A DNA stretch of 64,000 nt from Lamellibrachia columna (lineage: Eukaryota; Annelida; Polychaeta; Sabellida; Siboglinidae): NCBI GenBank assembly GCA_963662155.1, contig OY759267.1:32778976-32842975 (forward strand), read 5' to 3'. Below the pieces are notes generated by a model. That model made no database searches, was not told the origin of the DNA, and worked only from the letters and a program-made list of their open reading frames with translations. Shown in pieces: positions 57,694 to 64,000 of the stretch; the first letter of the stretch is position 1; every line of letters starts with the position of its first letter. Position numbers and translations under genes: made by a program.

Positions 57694-57695
<2 letters not shown>
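56400..57695 (-). mobile_element. CR1 fragment, RT C-terminal half and 3' end
   Basis: The minus strand reads, from high to low coordinates, TSQHRFLKAKLCLTN, GPILFLIYINDLEDD, SADDTKVF, RPHLEYCIQAWKPYRKKD and YSFSQR. The RT catalytic FADD is SADD here. Frames are broken near 57120-57330 and 56600. The 3' end lies at 56400 with AACAAGATTG, matching the CR1 terminal repeat. The high-coordinate end merges into a (TA)n palindrome. Confidence 0.85.
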
Positions 57696-57776
<81 letters not shown>

Positions 57777-57820
57777 TGTTAAAACAATTTAGTTTGGCCT
57801 TAAACATAAATTAAGATAGA
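57660..57820. repeat. (TA)n flanked by imperfect inverted repeats
   Basis: CTTAATTTATGTTTAAATTG then TTTTAACAAACTA on the left is repeated inverted on the right (TAGTTTGTTAAAACAATTTA, 12 inserted bases, then AAACATAAATTAAG) around about 38 TA units. The left arm is CR1 sequence, so the right arm is an inverted CR1 copy. Confidence 0.88.
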
Positions 57821-58333
57821 AAAAGATATCAATAAATTAGGCTAAAATGTTGCTGCAGTAATTTCAGTATACGCCATAATATACACACACATAATACTTA
57901 TATATACATACATATAATATATACACATACATATATTAACTTTTTTATACTTATTCCAATTTATTTTATAGATTAATTAACTTGTCTTAGCTGATGGATA
58001 GCGATTTATCTGAATTAACATTTATCTTAACATTTAAACTAACTATCTTTAATCTACTGATGTTTATACAGTCGTACTATCTTAATTTATTTATTCTTAT
58101 TTAAAATTTATATATATTATATATATATATATATATTAACGTCTTTGTTTATACTTATTCTAATTTATTTTGTGGATAAATTAACTTGTTTTATACAGTT
58201 GTATTATCTTAATTAATTTATTCTTATTTAAAAATTGCTTATTTGGCACTATATATGCATTAGATTTATGTACAGAGCTGAGAAACTTTTTAGATATGGC
58301 GCTATATAAAATAAATATTATTTTTATTATTAC
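57821..58333. other. No recognised gene; very AT-rich intron-like sequence
   Basis: Contains duplicated TTATACTTATTCCAATTTAT-like and AATTTATTTATTCTTATTTA-like stretches. I looked here for missing serpin exons and saw none. Confidence 0.5.
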
Positions 58334-58442
58334 CTTGATGTATGAGGAAGCCAGCAGTTGGAGCCACATGTCTCAATGATAGTTGTCGGTAGGACATCCA
58401 TGATTCGTCTGTGGGACTTCTTTGCCATCCAACGGTTAATCT
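58334..58442 (-). CDS. Serpin-like gene, exon with helix-F motif
   Basis: Between acceptor TATTCTAG and donor CATCAAG|GTAATA the minus strand reads INRWMAKKSHRRIMDVLP then TTIIETCGSN. IN.W......I.D.LP is the serpin helix-F signature. The donor leaves two bases, in phase with the 55307-55511 exon. In a normal serpin about 150-200 residues (strands s3A to s5A) separate these two segments. I found no exon for them in 55.5-58.3 kb, which is filled by CR1 and (TA)n. The frame here requires one base from the preceding exon. Confidence 0.72.
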
Positions 58443-58776
58443 CTAGAATATAACAGAACATTGGAAATATTACCCCGAAAATGATCTGAATATTATTGGC
58501 CTAGTGTGCCTAGAGTGGCCTCACGTGCCTAGAGTGGCTTTGTGTGCCTAGGGTGGCCTTGTGTGCCTAGAGGGGCTTTTTGTGCAACAAATAGAATGCA
58601 TTTTGTTTGTTTTTCAAAATTAGAAAGAAGAAGAGCATTTCCTCCAAAAAGCAAGACCAGGGGTAAAATGGTATTTCCTGCCTGAAAGCGATAATGTTGT
58701 AACCTATGAACGTGACATCAGAGCCCAAGCAGACGATTACAGCCATTTTGAAATGCATAAGTCACTTTTGATTCAC

Positions 58777-58844
58777 CTGGAAGTCAACAGTGCCAAGGAG
58801 CTTTCTTTGCAGCGGGCCAGCGTGTTCCGGTAGTCTGAAGTCGC
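58777..58844 (-). CDS. Serpin-like gene, short exon
   Basis: Acceptor CTTTGTGCAG, 68 bases, donor CTTCCAG|GTGAAT. One frame reads ATSDYRNTLARCKESSLALL, resembling the serpin stretch after helix D. The phase left by the upstream exon (60319) instead gives CDFRLPEHAGPLQRKLLG, also open. Neither choice keeps phase with 58334-58442, so an exon between them is missing or undetected; RKYHFTPGLAFWRKC near 58.7 kb is a candidate. A partial inverted copy lies at 60140-60179. Confidence 0.55.
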
Positions 58845-58956
58845 CTGCACAAAGGTAAAAGAGTAGTTATGTCTGGCAAAACAAAAGTAACGATAACAAC
58901 AATAATGATGATGTCAACAAAAAACTATGACGCTAGCAACAATATATATAATATAT

Positions 58957-59253
<297 letters not shown>

Positions 59254-59740
59254 GTCATAAACAATGTTTATTGTACGACAGCAAATAATAAACTGACTAC
59301 ATACGCATTTGCTTAAATAAGACAACCCCATTCAGAAATTATAATTAAAAACAACAAAATATTTGAATGACCAACTTCGAATTCTACCAGTTTCAGATAT
59401 TACTGCAATGACGTCATAAATATCGCAATGACATCACACACACGATCTGCAACCGTTCTTTTATTCTTAGCCGCTAGGTGGCGTATGTGTTGTGAATATT
59501 TTCTATAGGAACAGAGGGTAGGATCGCACTGTACAACTGATTTGCTGCAATGTGCTCTCAGAATGTAATCCATAATATTTTACACACACGCAGAATACCA
59601 TATCAACAGCACAAATCAGAACGTTACTTAAACAGTGAGATCAGCATTCTCAGTGCAGGTAATACCATCAGTGTCGTCTGAGACAGAGAACCATGTAGAC
59701 AGTACTGGTTTACCATCTTTCATGTTACATATGATTCATG
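59254..59740. other. No recognised gene (serpin intron)
   Basis: Unique sequence with no assignable feature. Confidence 0.5.
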
Positions 59741-59749
59741 AACAATCAA

Positions 59750-59965
59750 CAGATGACTGAAAGATAAAGGCAGACAATGACTGATATACATCAACAGTTT
59801 AAACAAATGACTGAAATATAGAGGCAGGCAGTGACTGATATACATCAACAGTTTAAACAAATGACTGAAATATAGAGTCAGACAATGACTGATATACATC
59901 AACAGTTAAAACAAATGACTGAAAGATAGAGGCAGACAATGACTGATATACATCAATGGTTTAAA
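59750..59965. repeat. 54-bp minisatellite
   Basis: Four units containing GACTGATATACATCAACAGT and TTAAACAAATGACTGAAATA with GAGGCAGGCA variants. It lies in the same serpin intron. Confidence 0.93.
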
Positions 59966-60139
59966 CAAGTGATTTGGATGACCAGCAAATAACTATTAAA
60001 TAAGCAAGATGAATATTAATTATCGTAGCTGCTAAATAAAAAATGCTATTCATCGAGGAAGTTATCTGCACTAAAATGACTGTTGTTGCCATCGTCATAG
60101 TAACCATTGCGTGTAACATAACTAATGTTTTACCTGCAG

Positions 60140-60179
60140 GCGACACCAGACTACCGGAACATGCTGAACAGCTGCAAAG
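60140..60179 (+). pseudogene. Inverted partial copy of serpin exon
   Basis: The plus strand GCGACACCAGACTACCGGAA followed by CATGCTGAACAGCTGCAAAG matches the first 40 bases of the 58844-58777 exon, including the TTTTACCT...GCAG acceptor flank, but on the opposite strand. It is directly joined to the duplicated donor sequence of the neighbouring exon. Confidence 0.8.
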
Positions 60180-60320
60180 TAATGCTCCTATATATACGGT
60201 ATGATACTCCCCACCATTAAGTACTTCGCCACTGTCACAACTTACATTACAAAGTAATGCTCCTATATATATGATGATACTCCCCGCCACTAAGTACTTC
60301 GCCACTGCCACAACTTACAT
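60176..60320. repeat. Tandem duplication containing a splice donor
   Basis: Two units, each with AAAGTAATGCTCCTATATAT, TAAGTACTTCGCCACTG and CACAACTTACATT. The last part is the reverse complement of the GTAAGT donor of the 60319 exon, so a second donor-like site lies downstream in the intron. Confidence 0.88.
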
Positions 60321-60466
60321 TTGATGTACAGATTCTGCATGTGTCGTCCACTGACCCGACAGATATCATCCCACGTCACTCCCTGGCACAGCATTCTGAG
60401 CCCCACACTAAGGCTGACTGGAGCAAAGACTACGTTTCCTGACCTCTTCCCGTCCTTAATGAACTC
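60319..60466 (-). CDS. Serpin-like gene, exon with helix-B motif
   Basis: Acceptor TGTCTTTAG, then EFIKDGKRSGNVVFAPVSLS and VGLRMLCQGVTWDDICRVSG, donor ATCAAAT|GTAAGT. The SGNVVFAPVSLSVGL.ML segment is the conserved serpin N.FFSP.SI..AL.ML (helix B). The 148-base exon leaves one base. Its donor and about 65-80 bases of intron are tandemly duplicated just downstream (60176-60320). Confidence 0.82.
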
Positions 60467-60469
60467 CTA

Positions 60470-61158
60470 AAGACACAGAGAATGCAGACATGAAGGAACT
60501 GGACATCAGCTGATCACACAAACCTTTCTCTTAATGCAACCAAGAGATAAATGAGCTGATATGTTGTCTCCACTTGTAAAGGTTCAGACATCTCCTGAAT
60601 ACTCATGAAACTCCACGTCTTATTACTTGCCAAGTGTCGTATCAGTAAAACTCACGTAGCACTCACACTTAAATATAGTCAAGTCAATGTACATTATGTA
60701 GTTGAATAAGAAAACATTTTCGTACTGAATGATAATTATAACAATTAACCACATAATTCATAGATTAAATAGAAATGACCATCGATAACAAGACTTTATA
60801 TTATTTTGAATGATTATAACATAATTTATCTCAGTCCGTTTTTACCTAAATGTTGTTAGACACTGCTAGACATGACCCTTTGAACAATGTTATAAATAAT
60901 CATGAGGGGAGGGGAGAGGTGGGGGGAGGGGTTGGGGTGAGGAGGTGGAGAGGTAAGGGGAGGGGTGGGGGTGAGGAGGGGGAGAAGTGGAGTGTGGAGA
61001 TAGACAGACAGGGAGGGGAGGGTAGGGGGTGAGGGAGACACAGAGAAAGACACAGGCAGGGAGGAGGAGGTTATATTCTGGTTCGTACATGCATACTCAC
61101 ACACATGTTCGCACGTACACAAACTAAGACTTAGAAGAGATCAATCATGTGGTGCCAC
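60470..61158. other. Serpin intron with purine-rich tract
   Basis: 60900-61070 is a G/A-rich low-complexity tract (GAGGGGAGGGG-like). The rest is unique. The frames through the tract on either strand are low-complexity. Confidence 0.6.
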
Positions 61159-61357
61159 CTGGTACTGAGACATAATGGTTGATAGCTCGCGACAGACGCA
61201 GGAGATAGGAGTGAGTCATGTATGGCGACCTGTCAGTTGACACCGTTCCATTGGTCGTTTCACCTGTCGCCTTGTCACCTGTTACTGCGGAGATGGTCAC
61301 TTGGTCCTTTGACGATCCACCTCCCATGGTGGCGACATCTGTCGGATGGGCATGCAT
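61159..61357 (-). CDS. Serpin-like gene, first coding exon
   Basis: ATG at 61357 follows an acceptor-like CATTGCCAG; a second in-frame ATG at 61327 sits in GCCACCATGG, a perfect Kozak context. The frame reads a polar N-terminus (SSKDQVTISAVTGDKATG) and then SYLLRLSRAINHYVS, the serpin helix-A region. No signal peptide is seen, which would suggest an intracellular product. The good donor CCAG|GTGGCA leaves one base, which does not fit the next exon's frame; a donor eight bases earlier (TCA|GTACCA) would. Stop follows if unspliced. Confidence 0.6.
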
Positions 61358-61917
61358 CGTTCTGGCAATGATGAAATGTTTTTGTTGTAGGTAGTTCTTT
61401 GATCTGAAACCATGGCATATATATATACAGTGTTTATTACTATTTGACCTGATAACTATGATGATGAACACACAGACAACAACATTTGACATTCAGAAAC
61501 ATAGCCAAGATAATCCATCCTGGGGTCTGAAAGTGACATATAACATCCAGCGTGCTGATGCAGCTATGGTCTAACACTGAACTGAAGTATCCATATAGGT
61601 CTCCACCATTAAAAAAACCTTGTGCTATCATATTTAAATGCTTTAAATTACATTACATGCCTCAGCATGTATACCTTACATTGCTACCCACCCCAGCTAG
61701 CTGCTCAACTCTGCCATTGTTTCAATGTCTGTGTGAGCTGATAAGACACGTGGACTGAGGGGAAGGTGGGGGCTTCACAAGGCAAATATCATCATCAACT
61801 ATACATAAAATGTCTTTGTTACTTTTGTTACTTTTACTAGGAACAGTGCCAAGAACTGCTAGTCTGAGTCTTCACTCTTACCCAGACCAGTTTCCATAAA
61901 AGGCCACATTAAAAAAA
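61358..61917. other. Upstream of the serpin coding start; nothing secure
   Basis: Minus strand upstream of the first coding exon. A polypyrimidine-poor acceptor CATTGCCAG precedes the ATG, so a non-coding first exon further up (perhaps 62226-62440, donor TTCTTCAG|GTAGGA) is possible but unproven. Confidence 0.35.
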
Positions 61918-61919
61918 TA

Positions 61920-62020
61920 CAGTAGAACCCTCGATGTGGCCACCCGTTGTCATATTTACACCTCTGTAATCTGACCACTTTTTTTGTCACATGGGTGGCC
62001 TATTTAGAAGGACCTTACTG
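61920..62020. mobile_element. Short pogo/Tigger-like MITE
   Basis: A 101-base element. Left end CAGTAGAACCCTCGATGTGG then CCACCC; right end in reverse CAGTAAGGTCCTTCTAAATA then GGCCACCC. TA precedes the left end; the right flank is TG. The central ACCTCTGTAATCTGACCACT and CACATGGGTGGCC are typical of pogo-type MITEs in animals, recalled from memory. Confidence 0.72.
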
Positions 62021-62958
62021 TGAATGTATTGCAAAAATAACTTGAATAAGAAAAAGTAGTTTTTATTTTTATGTATTTGTCTGGTAGTCACTGTGCTGAC
62101 CACAAAAGAACTGCCAAGTTTACTGGACAACCTTGTCACTTTAACTGAGGTGACACTTGAAATAACATATTAGTGACTTGACAGTATTACAAAGTTGATG
62201 ACATTACCAAGTCACACAGTCCTACCTGAAGAATTCCATTATCCTGTTCCTGACTGTGCAGTCGGAAGATACAAACACTCCTTGCCAGCACTCTGCTGCG
62301 ACATGACCAGCCTGGTGGCGCACTCTATGAACATGATCAGACATCATGTCATCTTGGGATCAAGCGTGACACTATGACCTGTCTTCTCAACATGAATGAT
62401 TCTCATGTTCCAGGCGACTTCATCCTGTGGCGATGGATTGACAGGTTTATCTAGGTAAATGCAGCCACTCCTATGAATTACAATGAACAGAGCTGAGAGA
62501 TTGTTACAGAGGAACACTGCAGTTATATGATATTGTTACTGCCCTCATTAGTCATTACACACAAGTTTGATGCGCACTGGTGCACACAAACATTTCTAAC
62601 TGAAACCAATAAACACTTTGCAATTTTATGGTCCACAATGACAAGACATTTTGTTAGGACACACAACTATAATTTCACCATGTACAGTGCTGCCTCAGAG
62701 TGAATATCGTACAAATTATGTTGAAATCACAAAAAGCAGGTTCACCAACAGAAGTTGTTAAGAAACCACAGAAGTCTCCCAACAGGCCACAAAAGTGATG
62801 AGCTGTCAGCAGGTGTCACTGTATATGAAGTTTTTCTCACATGTAAATTAGGTATGGGGTCTAAATGCACTTGGTCAAATACAAAGAGTTTGTGGAATGC
62901 ACACAAATTATGTGCACAGCGGTATACATTCCCAGTGCGTCACATATAAACAGATAGA
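62021..62958. other. No recognised gene
   Basis: Unique sequence. A possible non-coding exon of the serpin gene on the minus strand near 62226-62440 cannot be confirmed. Confidence 0.4.
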
Positions 62959-62966
62959 CTGGGCAG

Positions 62967-63965
62967 CAGGGCTGGGTCCAATTATGTAATTGTAATTGAT
63001 TACAGCAAAATCGTGTAATTGTAATTGTAATTGATTATGGTTTCAAAATGGTGCTGTAATTGTAATTGTTATATTTTGTATAATTGAAATTTTATTTCAA
63101 TTACAATCAATTACAGTACGTTTCATATCACAAACTACCTGAACGAATTGTCAATAAAAATATAATTTAAGTCTCACACGAGTTGAAAATCAAGACTAAT
63201 AATAACACCTGCTTATATATTTACATTTAAGTCTCAGTATTCACTGTCTGGTGGGTACTGGTCAGTGGTGCTAGTGGTGGGTAGCCTTAGCAATTAGCCT
63301 TTTCAGTAAGTTGGTAACAGCCAGGAAGCAATAAACAATGCACAGACATTCAGTGAAACATTGCAGAGTTAGCAAGCCAATTACACCCCTTGTGTTGTGG
63401 TGGGTTGGAGACAGGTCAGGTGGCAAGGACCATTTATATGGCCTCTCTTCCCATTCCCAACTCATACAAAGCAAAGGGCAGACCATTTAAGAATGTCAGC
63501 TTAGTGCAGGAGCTACAACCTCAAATTAACACATCAAACCCTATTATTAGTATTTTCCAAAGAAAAATTTAAGAAATGCGCACGGATAAATGTCTGCATT
63601 GAAATATGTCCTGTAGGATTATGTCTGGATATTGCATTGTATTTTTATATAATAAAAATATGTTTTAAACGGCTATCTTTTTATTTAATATAATTCAAAG
63701 TCACAATTCAACAAAAAGTACAAACATTACCGTTATATTTGTTTATCAATTGTGTACAAAATATTGAAATTCAGCAAAACGTGCAAAAATACATAATTAA
63801 CAAATGCTGAATATATATATTTGGTTCCGCATAATGTAATTGTAATTGAAACAGTGTAATTGTAATTGATTTGGAAAATTATGACTGTAATTGTAATTGA
63901 AATAAAAAATTTAATGTAATTGTAATTGTAATTGATATAATTTTGTGTAATTGGACCCAGCCCTG
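62967..63965. mobile_element. Non-autonomous hAT element with 8-bp target duplication
   Basis: Terminal inverted repeats CAGGGCTGGGTCCAATTA at both ends (18 bases, perfect) are flanked by CTGGGCAG at 62959-62966 and 63966-63973. Subterminal regions contain many TGTAATTGTAATTG motifs in both orientations. The 999-base interior has no recognisable transposase. The structure is that of a hAT MITE-like derivative mobilised by an enzyme encoded elsewhere. Confidence 0.95.
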
Positions 63966-64000
63966 CTGGGCAGCTACTTACTACAACATCCAAACTTTTC

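Noticed and set aside
60850..61122. Frames in the purine-rich tract on both strands
   Set aside because: Low complexity Gly/Arg/Glu or Pro/Ser strings from a GAGGGG-type repeat.

Overview
This looks like nuclear DNA from an invertebrate animal: AT-rich, gene-poor, with split genes using GT/AG splice sites, many micro- and minisatellites, and decayed transposons. Non-LTR retrotransposons of CR1, RTE-like and L2/jockey-like type, hAT elements, a FLYWCH-type MULE and a second Mutator-like family occur together. That mix suits a marine invertebrate, perhaps a lophotrochozoan, but I cannot name the species. I see no rRNA, tRNA, CRISPR, operon or other prokaryotic feature.

Layout. (1) 1-16005 is a tandem segmental duplication with a unit of about 9.3 kb. 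Copy A (1-6489) and copy B (9336-15803) are nearly identical, and a third fragment (15804-16005) is joined to the end of B. Each copy carries two candidate exons of an unrecognised gene, a MITE, a 36-bp in-frame repeat, a non-LTR 3' end and part of a Mutator-like transposase. (2) 16-22.4 kb holds microsatellites, several minisatellites and a duplicated, broken fragment of the Mediator subunit gene MED4 on the minus strand. One copy is interrupted by a fold-back element. (3) 22.9-26.7 kb is two large minisatellites (33-bp and 21-bp units) with higher-order structure. (4) 26.7-32.7 kb has a few candidate minus-strand exons of unknown identity and local duplications. (5) 32.7-42.2 kb is a nested retrotransposon cluster: an RTE-like element inside a Mutator-like fragment, then CR1, then an L2-like element split by a CR1 tail, then another CR1 tail. 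Two insertions have readable target-site duplications. (6) 42.3-44.7 kb is a FLYWCH/MULE transposon broken by one in-frame stop. (7) 45-49 kb is mainly MITE copies and unrecognised sequence. (8) 50161-52732 is a complete hAT element with a perfect 8-bp target duplication. (9) 53-59.3 kb has four (TA)n arrays, CR1 fragments and a large perfect palindrome; two more (TA)n arrays lie at 49.5 and 50.4 kb. (10) 55.3-61.4 kb on the minus strand holds exons of a serpin whose central region I could not find. (11) A second hAT element with an 8-bp target duplication ends the window.

The genes do not form a pathway. The clearest host coding pieces are MED4 (broken) and a serpin (incomplete); the rest is mainly transposon and satellite biology. 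Coordinates of exons are inferred from splice signals and reading frame. No alignment could be run.
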